DNA from: Acetobacter conturbans
GTDB lineage: Bacteria; Pseudomonadota; Alphaproteobacteria; Acetobacterales; Acetobacteraceae
Direction: 5' to 3'
NCBI RefSeq assembly: GCF_011516755.1
Contig: NZ_WOSY01000001.1
Coordinates: forward strand, 124,001-188,000
DNA length: 64,000 nt
Shown here: positions 8,884 through 17,993 of the stretch, one piece after another
Layout: each line of letters opens with the position of its first letter
How positions within the stretch are numbered: the first letter of the stretch is position 1
The notes under the pieces: model-generated
What the model saw: only the letters and a program-made list of their open reading frames with translations
Told to the model about the DNA's origin: nothing
Databases searched by the model: none
Made by a program: the position numbers and the translations under genes

Positions 8884-9681
8884 ATGTCTTCCCGGAAATC
8901 AGCTTTTATTCTCACGAACACCGATCATGGTACGATGATCGTGAACCGATATGACTATCATGCAAACAATGGGCAATATTACGGGGTTGGCTACAACCTT
9001 CTCGAAAGAGGGTCGTTCGACAAGGTTGATGTGATCCTGCTGAAGCAGATTCTGGATTTCCGGCGCGAACAGCATGGCGATGGTGTGATTGCCATTGATG
9101 GTGGCGCCAATATCGGGGTGCACACGCTTGAGTGGGCCCGCCACATGAATGGCTGGGGCTATGTCATCAGTGTTGAGGCGCAGGAGCGGATTTTCTATGC
9201 GCTTGCCGGCAATGTCGCGCTCAATAACTGCTTCAATGCGCGTGTGATCAATGCGGCGTTGTCGGACAGCGAGGGCAGCATCAGCATTCCGGTTCCCGAT
9301 TACAGGGCACCTGCCAGTTTCGGCAGTCTGGAACTGAAAGAATCAGATCACAACGAAGATATCGGGCAGCCTGTCGATTATCGCGCCGAAGCGCTGACGG
9401 ATGTTGCCTCGCTGACGATTGATTCCTTTGGTCTGCCGCGTCTCGATCTGATCAAGATTGATGTCGAGGGGATGGAGATCGAGGTTCTGGAGGGCGCACG
9501 GGAGAGTCTCCGCACATTGCGTCCAGTGATCTTCATTGAATATATCAAGGTCGGCAAGGAGACGCTGACGAGCTACTTCGCGGGCATTGATTATATCGTG
9601 ATGGAAGCGGGCATTAACATCATTGCCGTTCACAAGGATGATCCGCTGGCGGAGATTCTGAGTAATATCGCGAAAAAGTAA
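8884..9681 (+). CDS. FkbM family methyltransferase
   Basis: A 265-residue SAM-dependent methyltransferase of the FkbM type. Motif I, IDGGANIGVHT, lies at about residues 71-81; the acidic loop VISVEAQ follows, and the family's second hallmark is LIKIDVEGMEIEVLEGA. FkbM enzymes O-methylate sugars or natural products; the substrate cannot be read from the sequence. The AT-richer, irregular codon use compared with neighbouring genes and its isolated position hint at acquisition or a surface-glycan role. Start at MSSRKS chosen for the AAGG upstream; an earlier in-frame start at 8830 lacks one. Confidence 0.85.
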   Translation: MSSRKSAFILTNTDHGTMIVNRYDYHANNGQYYGVGYNLLERGSFDKVDVILLKQILDFRREQHGDGVIAIDGGANIGVHTLEWARHMNGWGYVISVEAQERIFYALAGNVALNNCFNARVINAALSDSEGSISIPVPDYRAPASFGSLELKESDHNEDIGQPVDYRAEALTDVASLTIDSFGLPRLDLIKIDVEGMEIEVLEGARESLRTLRPVIFIEYIKVGKETLTSYFAGIDYIVMEAGINIIAVHKDDPLAEILSNIAKK

Positions 9682-9690
9682 TTTCTGGCC

Positions 9691-9742
9691 GATGTTTTTC
9701 AGGATTTCCTGTTTTTATAGGTGAAGAATACTGAAAAACATC
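9691..9742 (+). terminator. Terminator-like hairpin after the FkbM gene
   Basis: Perfect 12-base arms, GATGTTTTTCAG and CTGAAAAACATC, separated by 28 bases and followed by a T-rich stretch. It starts ten bases after the FkbM stop. The loop is long, so folding may be weaker than for a classical terminator. The remaining gap to 9880 is AT-rich with no gene seen. Confidence 0.6.
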
Positions 9743-9880
9743 TTTCTTATGTTTCACGATTTTTTCTGGTTTTTTTAGAATAAATCGTGAATTTCATCTA
9801 TCAGGCGTGCCGGGAAGAGACGAATCTCCTCCCGCTCCGCCGGATGCCGATGAAATCTCATCTCCGCGTTGCCCCCCTTT

Positions 9881-10549
9881 TCAGGCGATCGTTTCAAAAG
9901 CCTCGACATGCCACGAAGCAGGTTCGGCGGCAGCGGCCTTGTACCATTCTTCGATGAGGGGATGGGCACGCACGGCTTTTGCGTAGGCCGTTGCTTTTGG
10001 GGACAGCGCGACACCGTAACTCAGGAAACGGACCACGACGGGTGCAAAGGCAACGTCGGCGTTGGTGAAGACTGGGCCGAACAGATAGGCGCCATGATCA
10101 CCGAAGCAGTCGCGCGCTTCTGTCCACAGGGCGTCGATCCGGGCGATGTCCTTTTCCGCTGCTTCGGGCGTGCCTGCTGCGAGGGGTCGGTTTTCACGTC
10201 CCAGATTCATGGGCATTGCGGCCCTTACACCCTGAAAACCTGCGTGCATTTCGGCGGTGACAGAGCGCGCGAAACCGCGTGCCACGGGATCGGTGGGCCA
10301 GAGGGCCGGTTCGATTTCCGCGCAATATTCCCCGATGGCGAGACTGTCCCAGATGCGCACGTTCCAGTGTTCGAGATAGGGCACCTTGCCGCTGGGTGAG
10401 AGGGCGGCGATGCGTGTGGCGCTGTCTGTCTGCCGCAGGGGGATGACTTCTTCGGTGACGTCGAGTCCGGCGAGGCGGACGGAGAGCCAGCCACGCAGGG
10501 ACCAGGAGGAGTAGCGTTTTGTTCCGAGAACGAGGCGACCTTCGGACAT
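9881..10549 (-). CDS. Glutathione S-transferase family protein
   Basis: A 222-residue protein with an N-terminal thioredoxin-like fold: LVLGTKRYSSWSLRGWLSVRLAG, then the cis-proline/glutathione-binding block SPSGKVPYLEH and the following IWDSLAIGEYCAE. An all-helical C-terminal domain follows (YLFGPVFTNADVAFAPVVVRF). The catalytic N-terminal residue is probably one of the serines in KRYSSWS. Usual substrates are electrophiles or organic peroxides; this one is unassigned. The start at MSEGRLVLG is preferred over one seven codons earlier because family members begin at that point. Single gene on the minus strand. Confidence 0.85.
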   Translation of the reverse strand: MSEGRLVLGTKRYSSWSLRGWLSVRLAGLDVTEEVIPLRQTDSATRIAALSPSGKVPYLEHWNVRIWDSLAIGEYCAEIEPALWPTDPVARGFARSVTAEMHAGFQGVRAAMPMNLGRENRPLAAGTPEAAEKDIARIDALWTEARDCFGDHGAYLFGPVFTNADVAFAPVVVRFLSYGVALSPKATAYAKAVRAHPLIEEWYKAAAAEPASWHVEAFETIA

Positions 10550-10660
10550 GGGACAGGGCTCCGGCATCATGATGTGGTGGGGAGCTTATCGGAAGAGGCG
10601 TGCCGTTGGGAGTGGGCAGGTGCTAGCGTGCCCGGGTGGTGAGAAAAAGGCGTGCAAAAG

Positions 10661-10693
10661 AAAAAGCCGGTCCCGCTTTGGGACCGGCTTTTT
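10661..10693 (-). terminator. Rho-independent terminator
   Basis: AAAAAGCCGGTCCC and GGGACCGGCTTTTT pair perfectly around a five-base loop, with A- and T-runs on the two sides. It can work in both directions and lies 55 bases beyond the stop of the Cys/Trp cassette gene on the minus strand. Confidence 0.92.
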
Positions 10694-10747
10694 CCGAGAC
10701 GGACAAGGTGGATACCGCCGAGAGTGACCCGGCGGTATCCGTTGTCG

Positions 10748-12901
10748 TCAGCAGGTTTTGACGAAGCAGTTTGCCCAGTCGTTGGCAGGTGCCACCGTCG
10801 TGGTGCCACAGCCTGCGCCCCAGGAACCGCCCCACACACTGGCCGTTGAACCGGTCGTGCATGTCGGGCTCGTCGGGAAGCAGGAGGTGCTGCCCCAGCT
10901 GCTTGCGCCGCCACAATAGTCGTTGCTCATATCCTGCCAGATATTGCTTCCACAATTGCTGCCAGACGTCGAACCGGACGTGTGGGTCGGCGTGCAGCTG
11001 CTGGAGGTGCTGCCAGACGTGCTGGACGAACCGTTCGGCGTGCAGCCGTTGTTCCACCAAGAGTTGCCATTGTCACAGCTGTTGCCGGACGTGGAACCCG
11101 AGGTCGAGCCGGACGTGGAGCCGCTCGTGCTGCCACCGGAACCATGCGGTTCACACCAGTCCCACCACCAGCTGCCATTGTCACAGCTACCGCCGGACGT
11201 GGCGCCCGAGGTCGAACCCGACGTGGAGCCGCTTGTGCTGCCGGAGGTGCTGCCAGACGTGCCGCTGCCGGAACCGTGCGGCGCACAGCCGTTGTCCCAC
11301 CACCAGCTACCATTGTCACAGCTTCCGCCGGACGTGGCGCCCGAGGTCGAACCGGACGTGGAGCCGCTCGTGCTGCCGGAGGTGCTGCCAGACGTACCGC
11401 TGCCGGAACCATGCGGCGCACAGCCGTTGTCCCACCACCAGTTGTCGTTACCGTTGCAGCTTCCGCCGCCGGACGTGGAGCCCGAGGTCGAACCCGACGT
11501 GGAGCCGCTCGTGCTGCCGGAGGTGCTGCCAGACGTGCCGCTGCCGGAACCGTGCGGCGCACAGCCGTTGTTCCACCACCAGCTGTCGTTACCACTGCAG
11601 CTTCCGCCGGACGTGGAGCCCGAGGTTGAACCTGACGTGGAGCCGCTTGTGCTGCCAGACGCGCCGCTGCCGGACGTGTGGGAGTGGCCGTGATCCCACC
11701 ACCAGTCGCCGTTGTTGTCACAGCTGCCGCCGCCGGAAGTCGAGCCTGACGTGGAACCGGAGGTCGAGCCGCTCGTGCTGCCTGAGGTGCCGCTGCCGGA
11801 CGTGCCGGAGTTATGGTGACCGTGGTGATCCCAGCCGTTGCCGTGATGATCACAGCTGCCGCCGGACGTCGAACCGCTGGTGTTGCTGCCGCCGGAGGAC
11901 GTGTTGCTGCCACCCGAGCCGTCGCCACCGGAGGACGTGCCACCGGATGTACCACCTGAAGACGTGTTGCCGCCGGATGTTCCGCCGGAAGACGTGCCGC
12001 CCGAGGAGGTGTTGCCGCCACAGTTACAGTCGCTGCCGCTGACGCTGTCCCACGGAAGGACTGTGCCTGCGGTGGTCAGGGAGCTGTCAGCGATGATGTA
12101 ATCGCCGGCTGCGTCCTTGACGACTTCGAGCGTGCCTGGCGTGTAGCCCGTCACCGTGTTGACGTCGTCGAGAGTGATGGTCTTGGAGCCGGCGTCGATG
12201 ACGAGGCTGTAGGAACCGTCACTATTGGCGACGTAGCTGGCGGACGTGACTGTCAGGCCGCTGTCGGCGCTGATGGCAAACTCGGTGTTCGCGGAGACGC
12301 CTTCGAACGCGGTGGTGACGGTCGTGCTTTCGCCGCTCATCACGAACATGTTCTGTGTCGTCGGATCGAACGTGACGGTGCCGCCTGTCAGCGTGCCCTT
12401 TGTGTAGAGGGTGCTGCCGTCCGTGATCGTCACGTTCATCGCGTTATCGATGCCAACAGGATTGGCGTCGGAACCGAGCGTGGCGTGGACGAGGTTGAGC
12501 GTGCCGCTGCCGGAGAGGGTGCCGGAGGTGATCGTCGTGGCTTCGCTGTTTTCGATCGTCAGCGTGCCACTGATTTCGTTGATCCCGAGATCGACGGGCG
12601 CGGGGGTATCAACCACCAGCGAGCCGTTCTCATAGATCTGCATTGCCGTGGCGGTGAACACCGGGGTGGTGACGCCTGTGGCGTTGCATGCCGTGATGGT
12701 CAGGGTGCCGTTTACACCGATTGTCAGGCTGGGAACGGCCGTGGTGTAGGGGCTGCTCAGAACCGCTGAGACGGACGCATCGGTGGAAGCAAATCCTCCG
12801 ATCATGACATCTTGGTAATCGGTGGGGATCACTCCGCCGGACCAGTTGGACGCATCCAAGAAGTCGGTAGAGGTTGTTCCCGTAAAGGTATCCGTTGCCA
12901 T
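10748..12901 (-). CDS. Gly/Ser/Thr-rich protein with Cys-Trp-Trp-Trp cassettes
   Basis: A 717-residue protein of unknown function. Residues 1-290 are beta-rich and low in Lys, opening with MATDTFTGTTSTDFLDASNW and resembling the start of Acetobacteraceae surface proteins that lack a classical signal peptide. From about residue 290 it is Gly/Ser/Thr repeats, in which seven to eight short cassettes are set. Each has Cys-(Asp/Asn/Ser)-x-Gly/Asn, then two or three Trp, Asp/Asn, Asn-Gly-Cys and a His or Asn. They are joined by (TSGS)n linkers; the last cassette and tail are Cys-rich and end in Cys. No beta-barrel, LPxTG or Hint domain is seen. A secreted or surface disulfide/metal-linked filament or adhesin is an inference. 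Start chosen for the GGAG upstream. A strong terminator follows. Confidence 0.75.
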   Translation of the reverse strand: MATDTFTGTTSTDFLDASNWSGGVIPTDYQDVMIGGFASTDASVSAVLSSPYTTAVPSLTIGVNGTLTITACNATGVTTPVFTATAMQIYENGSLVVDTPAPVDLGINEISGTLTIENSEATTITSGTLSGSGTLNLVHATLGSDANPVGIDNAMNVTITDGSTLYTKGTLTGGTVTFDPTTQNMFVMSGESTTVTTAFEGVSANTEFAISADSGLTVTSASYVANSDGSYSLVIDAGSKTITLDDVNTVTGYTPGTLEVVKDAAGDYIIADSSLTTAGTVLPWDSVSGSDCNCGGNTSSGGTSSGGTSGGNTSSGGTSGGTSSGGDGSGGSNTSSGGSNTSGSTSGGSCDHHGNGWDHHGHHNSGTSGSGTSGSTSGSTSGSTSGSTSGGGSCDNNGDWWWDHGHSHTSGSGASGSTSGSTSGSTSGSTSGGSCSGNDSWWWNNGCAPHGSGSGTSGSTSGSTSGSTSGSTSGSTSGGGSCNGNDNWWWDNGCAPHGSGSGTSGSTSGSTSGSTSGSTSGATSGGSCDNGSWWWDNGCAPHGSGSGTSGSTSGSTSGSTSGSTSGATSGGSCDNGSWWWDWCEPHGSGGSTSGSTSGSTSGSTSGNSCDNGNSWWNNGCTPNGSSSTSGSTSSSCTPTHTSGSTSGSNCGSNIWQDMSNDYCGGASSWGSTSCFPTSPTCTTGSTASVWGGSWGAGCGTTTVAPANDWANCFVKTC
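10950..11880. repeat. Tandem in-frame coding repeats (about 135 bp units)
   Basis: Inside the cassette gene, nearly identical blocks recur. The motif GCGGCGCACAGCC appears at about 11278, 11413 and 11554, giving spacings near 135 and 141 bases. Between them are short degenerate tandem blocks encoding the TSGS linkers. Units at the two ends are more diverged. Such a direct-repeat array can gain or lose units by recombination or slippage. Confidence 0.9.
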
Positions 12902-13582
12902 ATGGGCAGAACTCCAGGAATTTTGGCAGAAGCCTTGTTCGTCCGGCTGCGGACACAATCTCTGCCCGCGGAGGACGGACAAATGGTTAACAAATCATCA
13001 GCAACCGAAGCCAGTTCTGTCTTTCCTAACATTGCGACAATAATATGTTAACCTATTCGAAACATAAATTAATTAGATCTGCTTATCCGTATTTTGAATG
13101 ATTAATGTCTCGGGGATCGCCGGTTTTCTCATCTTTTGGGTGAAAATCCCGTTTTGTATGCCCCGCCTCATCGTATGAAAATTGTTACAATTATCACGAA
13201 GAAGTGAACAAGTTTACGGAGATTTTATCCGCCGGGAGAGGGCTGTTTTTGCCATCCGATTGAAAAAGCGGATTCTATTCTCATTTCCGAATCATCGTGA
13301 TCGCTTGCTTTGTCTCATTTTTTCAGCAAATTACTTAAAATGACATCGCGGTGTCTGGTTTGAGTCGGATCATGGCAAAACATTTTCTCAGTTTTGCAAA
13401 CCCGATGCTAACGGGAAAATCAGGTGCGACCGGGAAGCATTGTAACAGAAACACGTTCATTTTCGTTTCAAGGCTTCTTTAATCACACGCAGTCACAATA
13501 GAGGAAACGCCGGGCTGGATATGCGTCCGTCCTGACTGAAAAGCCGGCGTTCTCACAAATATCTGGTCATCGGAAGGTTTGA
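12902..13582. other. AT-rich non-coding gap
   Basis: About 680 bases between the divergent cassette gene and the diguanylate cyclase gene, distinctly richer in A and T than the surroundings. It should carry the promoters of both. No gene, tRNA or clear operator is seen. The stretch 13040-13180 has long A/T runs of the kind often bound by silencing proteins, but no defined site can be named. Confidence 0.6.
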
Positions 13583-14959
13583 ATGGACGGGGGAATGATG
13601 GCGTCGCAAGGCGCTACGGCCGAGCGTGACAGGAGGGAGTGGCTCAGCATTATCGAGAGTGCTGATCCCGCGATGCGTGCCCAGCTCGAACAGGTTGTTG
13701 TGCAACACGGCGAGCAGTGCATCGCACGGTTTTACGAGGTCTTGCTGGCCAATCCCGATGCGGAGCAGTTCATTTCGGTGGAGACCATCCGGGAGCGGCT
13801 GCATGATGCCCTGACCAACTGGCTGGTTTTTCTCTTCCCCCGGACGCTTCCGGATGTTGACCGGCTCATTGCCCTGCAACAGCGCATTGGGATGGTCCAT
13901 GCGCGCATGAGGATTCCCATGCGTCTCATCCTTCAGGGGGTGCGGGCGCTGAAGGATGAACTGCGTGTGCATCTCTTCAAGGTGGCGATGAGTCGTGACG
14001 AGCTTCTGGCGGTCATGAACTATGTGATGGGGATGATCGACTTCGCCATTGAGGTCATGGGGCAGGAGTTCGAGCAGGACTACACACGGGAGATTGAGTC
14101 GGACGAAGCGTGTCGTCTGGTCACGCTGGGGCAGGACATTGCGGTCGAGAAGGAGACGCAGCGGGCGGCCCTGCTGGACTGGGGACACAAGGTTCTTCTG
14201 GCCATCTGCTGTGCCATCCCTCCGCCGCTGCCGCTTCTGGAGCGTTCCGGCTTCGGTCTGTGGCTCAATCACAAGGCCAGCCTGCTGTTTTCGGGCATGC
14301 CGGGACTGACGGCGGTGAGACGGATCATTCGCCGGATTGATGACGAGATTCTGCCCTCTCTTGAAGAGCAGATGCCCGTGCCGCCGGCGAAGATTCAGGA
14401 ATTGCAGCAGGCTCTGGAGGAGATCCGCTTCCTGATGGACGACATGTTCACGGAAAATGCGCTGATCGAAGGGGGGCGCGATCCCCTCACCTCCACGCTC
14501 AGCCGTCGGTTTCTGCCGACGATCCTGGCACGCGAGGTCACCCACGCGCTTCGCAGGCATATGTCGTTCTGCGTCCTGCTTCTGGACGTCGATCATTTCA
14601 AGCTGGTCAACGACAAGTATGGCCATTCGCATGGGGATACGGTTCTGCGGAATGTGTCCGAGATCATGTCCGGGGTATGTCGCCCGAGCGATTTCGTATT
14701 CCGCTATGGGGGTGAGGAATTTCTTGTCGCTCTTGTCGAGATGGATGGGGAAAGTGGCTTGGCGACAGCGGAGCGCATCCGTCAGGCTGTCTGCGCAGAA
14801 CCCCTTCTGCAACAGGGACAGGTGACGGTGTCGATTGGTGTGGCGGCGTTCGATGGCCATCCGGATTATGAGCATCTGGTGCGGCGGGCGGATGCGGCTC
14901 TCTATCGGGCCAAAAGAGAGGGGCGGAACCGCTGCATTCTCGGTACCGCGCTGGACTGA
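13583..14959 (+). CDS. Globin-coupled diguanylate cyclase
   Basis: A 458-residue oxygen-sensor enzyme. Residues 20-165 form a globin sensor domain; the proximal haem histidine is probably His106 in RIGMVHARMRIPMRLIL, the block conserved in DosC-type sensors. A helical linker follows, then a GGDEF domain (residues 300-455) starting with DPLTSTLSRR and holding the active site RYGGEEF at 374-380. An RPSD inhibitory site lies five residues before it, so product feedback by c-di-GMP is expected. The enzyme makes c-di-GMP from two GTP in response to haem ligand state, linking oxygen to attachment or cellulose/biofilm. GGAAGG supports the first ATG. It stands alone, ahead of panB. Confidence 0.93.
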   Translation: MDGGMMASQGATAERDRREWLSIIESADPAMRAQLEQVVVQHGEQCIARFYEVLLANPDAEQFISVETIRERLHDALTNWLVFLFPRTLPDVDRLIALQQRIGMVHARMRIPMRLILQGVRALKDELRVHLFKVAMSRDELLAVMNYVMGMIDFAIEVMGQEFEQDYTREIESDEACRLVTLGQDIAVEKETQRAALLDWGHKVLLAICCAIPPPLPLLERSGFGLWLNHKASLLFSGMPGLTAVRRIIRRIDDEILPSLEEQMPVPPAKIQELQQALEEIRFLMDDMFTENALIEGGRDPLTSTLSRRFLPTILAREVTHALRRHMSFCVLLLDVDHFKLVNDKYGHSHGDTVLRNVSEIMSGVCRPSDFVFRYGGEEFLVALVEMDGESGLATAERIRQAVCAEPLLQQGQVTVSIGVAAFDGHPDYEHLVRRADAALYRAKREGRNRCILGTALD

Positions 14960-15090
14960 CAGCCGCAGGTCGGAGGCGTCCTCTCTCTTATATATCACCG
15001 TCACATGAAGCGGAGGTCTCTTGGTCTTCCGGCGGGAGTGAGGCACAACGGCGTCACGTGCGCTGGGCGCACCCTGTAAAGGAGACGGAT

Positions 15091-15942
15091 GTGCGGACGA
15101 CGGTTGCCGATGTGCAGAAGATGAAACGGGCTGGCGAGCGGATTGCCATGGTCACCGTCTATGACTGCGCCTCGACGCTCATCGCGGAACGCGCAGGCGT
15201 TCCGATTTTGCTGGTTGGTGACTCTCTCGGGATGGTCATGCTTGGGCATGACACGACGCTGCCGGTGACGGTGGACGACATGGAGCGTCATGCCGGTGCT
15301 GTCATGCGGGTGAGCAGGCAGGCGCTGGTCGTGGCGGACCTGCCCTTCCTGAGTTATGCGACGGTGGAAGACGCCATCGGTTCCGCGCGCCGCCTGATGC
15401 AGAACACGGGCGTTCAGGCCCTGAAGCTTGAGGGTGGTGAGTCGATCGTGCCGCAGGTGCGTCGTCTGGTTGAACAGGGGGTGCCGGTCATGGGGCATCT
15501 CGGCCTGACGCCACAGTCGCAACACCAGATCGGCTTACGTGTTCAGGCGCGAGGTGCGGCTGAAGCCCGCAAGCTGCTGGAGGATGCGCTGGCTCTTGAG
15601 GCTGCCGGCGCGTTCGCGCTGGTGCTGGAGGTTGTGCCTGCCCCGCTGGCGGAGGCCATTTCCCGGCGTGTCGGGATTCCGGTGATCGGGATTGGTGCTG
15701 GCGTCGGGTGTGATGGGCAGGTGCAGGTCTGGCACGATCTGCTGGGGTTGTTTGAGGGCCGTCCGCCGCGTCATGCGAAACAGTATGCGCAGGTTGGGGC
15801 GATCATGGAGCAGGCGTTGCGCTCTTATGTGGACGATGTGAAGTCGGGCGCCTTTCCGACGGAGGCACAGAGCGCGACGATGGACGCGGCGGAGTTGCAG
15901 GCGGCGCTGGCTGCTGTGGCTTCCGGTCAGGAGAACGGATGA
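15091..15942 (+). CDS. panB: 3-methyl-2-oxobutanoate hydroxymethyltransferase
   Basis: A 283-residue cytoplasmic enzyme of pantothenate synthesis: it adds a hydroxymethyl group from 5,10-methylene-tetrahydrofolate to 2-oxoisovalerate to give ketopantoate. Family motifs are MVTVYDCAS, LLVGDSLGMVMLGHDTTLPV (metal-binding Asp in VGDS), ALKLEGG, VMGHLGLTPQ and the catalytic Glu in VLEVVPAPLA, with VIGIGAG near the end. The GTG start at VRTTVADV has AAAGGAG six bases upstream. It overlaps panC by four bases (ATGA), so the pair is a coupled operon. Confidence 0.96.
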   Translation: MRTTVADVQKMKRAGERIAMVTVYDCASTLIAERAGVPILLVGDSLGMVMLGHDTTLPVTVDDMERHAGAVMRVSRQALVVADLPFLSYATVEDAIGSARRLMQNTGVQALKLEGGESIVPQVRRLVEQGVPVMGHLGLTPQSQHQIGLRVQARGAAEARKLLEDALALEAAGAFALVLEVVPAPLAEAISRRVGIPVIGIGAGVGCDGQVQVWHDLLGLFEGRPPRHAKQYAQVGAIMEQALRSYVDDVKSGAFPTEAQSATMDAAELQAALAAVASGQENG

Positions 15943-16787
15943 TGCAGGTGCTGTCTTCGATCGCTGCTGTACGGGAGGCCCGCGCTGCCGTTGGCGCGAC
16001 ACTTGGTTTCGTACCGACGATGGGCTTTCTGCATGAAGGTCATCTGAGTCTTGTCCGGCGGGCGAAAACGGAATGTGGTGCTGTTGCTGTCAGCATCTTC
16101 ATCAATCCGACCCAGTTTGCGCCGGGTGAGGATCTCGACCGTTATCCGCGCGCGCTTGAGCGGGATCTGGATCTGTTGCGCGGTGCGGGAGCAGCCTTTG
16201 TGTTCACGCCACAGGCGGCCGAGATGTATCCGCCGGGTTTTGCGACGAGCATTGATGTTGGTCCTGTCGCCAGACCTCTGGAGGGCGCAGTCCGTCCGGG
16301 GCATTTTTCCGGTGTGGCGACGGTGGTGACGAAGCTGTTCAATATCGTGCAGCCCACGCGGGCCTATTTTGGCCAGAAGGACGGCCAGCAGTGTGCGGTG
16401 ATCCGGCGTCTGGTCACGGATCTGAACATGCCGCTTGAGGTGATGGTCTGCGACACGGTCAGAAGCGAGAGCGGGCTGGCTTTGTCCAGTCGCAACTCCT
16501 ATCTCGGCGCGGAAGAGCGGGAACGCGCGGTTTTGCTGCATGAGAGTTTGCGGGCGGCGCAGGCGCGCGTGGCTGCGGGTGAGCGGGATGCGTCTGTGGT
16601 GCGTGAGGTGGTGCGGAGTGTTCTCGCACGGGAGCCTGCGTTTGCCGTGGATTATGTGAGCGTGGCCGATCCGCTGGAACTGAATGAACTGGAGTGGATC
16701 GGGGACGAGGCGCTGGTGTCTCTTGCTGTGCGCGTGGGCGCGACACGCCTGATCGACAACATGGTTGTGCGTCCGGGAATGAACTGA
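15939..16787 (+). CDS. panC: Pantoate--beta-alanine ligase
   Basis: A 282-residue enzyme that condenses pantoate with beta-alanine using ATP, giving pantothenate. Motifs include FVPTMGFLHEGHLSLV with the HxGH nucleotidyl-transfer signature at residues 32-35, NPTQF, YFGQKDGQQ (KMSKS-like substrate loop), and ALSSRNSYL. Its ATG overlaps the panB stop. No panE or panD is present in the window. The next gene is convergent, 60 bases away. Confidence 0.96.
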   Translation: MMQVLSSIAAVREARAAVGATLGFVPTMGFLHEGHLSLVRRAKTECGAVAVSIFINPTQFAPGEDLDRYPRALERDLDLLRGAGAAFVFTPQAAEMYPPGFATSIDVGPVARPLEGAVRPGHFSGVATVVTKLFNIVQPTRAYFGQKDGQQCAVIRRLVTDLNMPLEVMVCDTVRSESGLALSSRNSYLGAEERERAVLLHESLRAAQARVAAGERDASVVREVVRSVLAREPAFAVDYVSVADPLELNELEWIGDEALVSLAVRVGATRLIDNMVVRPGMN

Positions 16788-16848
16788 ATCCGGGCTTGCG
16801 GGGCGGGGTTGTAGTAGTCCCTGCCCTGCTCCCGCGTTCCGGTCCGGT

Positions 16849-17913
16849 TCAGGCGTCTTCCAGCAAGGTTTCGATGCGGCGGCGAACCCTGATTCCGGCG
16901 GCGTCTGTTGTGAAATTAGGTTCGGGCTGTGTTTCGGCTTCTTCGAGATGTGGCTCTATGGCTTCGAGAACGCGGATATCCTCATCAATTACGAGGAAGT
17001 TCCGCTCGGCGAGGATATCTGTGTATTCCTTGCTATCGGTCGCGAAATCCCTTGTTGCGGCAATGAAGTAATGCGTTGTCGTTTCTGTTTCCGGCGTGAT
17101 GCCGTGCAGGAAATTCATGCAGCCGCTCAGGGCTACGTGCGTACCGTCTTCCCTACAGGAAAATGTTTCGGTCCCGACGGTGTTGATCAGGGAAACGCCA
17201 TAGAGTTCCGAGCGATATTCGACCTGCATGAATTGTCCCAGAGAAGGAAACAGGCTGAGCATGCCGTCTTCCGTCTGGCGGCAGGGAGATGCGTGACGAA
17301 AGGCGAGATAGTCCGGCTGATCGGTAATCGCGAGATCGGCCGGGTTACGATCGGACGCGCAGCGGGTTCCCAGTGAATGGGTATGGGTAAAGCTGATGTG
17401 GGATTCATCGAAAAGATTTTCGAGGATGATCTGCGCGCGCGCGCGAACGTGGCGATAACCGAAGCCGAAGATGAGGGTGCTTTCTGCGCTCAGTTTCAGC
17501 GGTTTGATATCGGGAAGCAGGCTCATGTCCGCTTCCGAGGCGTTGCCTTCCCATATCCAGATGAAGGGTGCGGTTTCCGCTGTGGCGAAAGCTGTCAGAT
17601 GCATTGTATCGGGGACATGTTTCTGAAATGGCAGGCTGGTACAGTGGCCTGCTCCGCTAAATGTCGCGCCATGATAGGGGCAGACGATCTGGTCGTTTTC
17701 GTCGATGCAGGCGGAAGCGAGCGGCATGCGACGATGCGGGCACAGCGCGGAGACGGCGGAGATGTGTCCGTTACGCAGGCGGCGCAGGATGATGGTGTGG
17801 CCGAGAAGTTTTCGCTGGAGCGGGGTTGTTTCGATTTCGTGTGACCATGCGGCGACGTACCATTGATTGCGCGGCCACGGTTTTCCGGTTTTATGAAATG
17901 GGTAATGCGCCAC
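16849..17913 (-). CDS. Rieske non-haem iron oxygenase, VanA-like
   Basis: A 354-residue oxygenase alpha subunit. The Rieske cluster ligands are in CPHRRMPL (Cys58, His60) and CPYHG (Cys78, His81). The mononuclear iron site is in ENLFDESHISFTHTHS, with His172, His177 and bridging Asp169. The form resembles VanA-type aromatic O-demethylases or phenoxybutyrate-type enzymes; the substrate is unknown. The GTG start is supported by AAGGA. No reductase (VanB) gene is adjacent, so it must borrow one. It lies 80 bases downstream of a 2OG-Fe(II) oxygenase gene on the same strand, suggesting joint transcription. Confidence 0.88.
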   Translation of the reverse strand: MAHYPFHKTGKPWPRNQWYVAAWSHEIETTPLQRKLLGHTIILRRLRNGHISAVSALCPHRRMPLASACIDENDQIVCPYHGATFSGAGHCTSLPFQKHVPDTMHLTAFATAETAPFIWIWEGNASEADMSLLPDIKPLKLSAESTLIFGFGYRHVRARAQIILENLFDESHISFTHTHSLGTRCASDRNPADLAITDQPDYLAFRHASPCRQTEDGMLSLFPSLGQFMQVEYRSELYGVSLINTVGTETFSCREDGTHVALSGCMNFLHGITPETETTTHYFIAATRDFATDSKEYTDILAERNFLVIDEDIRVLEAIEPHLEEAETQPEPNFTTDAAGIRVRRRIETLLEDA

Positions 17914-17993
17914 AGGGTAATCCTTCTGTTCTGAAATAGGTATTTCCTGAAAGAGATCGGGTGGCGTGCGTGTAGGCAGCCCCCGTCTTCCTC

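Noticed and set aside
10950-11880. Possible CRISPR-like array of direct repeats
   Set aside because: Units lie in one coding frame, spacers are similar to each other and no cas genes are near.
10771-12042. Long plus-strand frame, Arg/Cys-rich, opposite the cassette gene
   Set aside because: It is the antisense reading of low-complexity repeats; no ribosome site and no known motif, while the minus frame has a good start and terminator.
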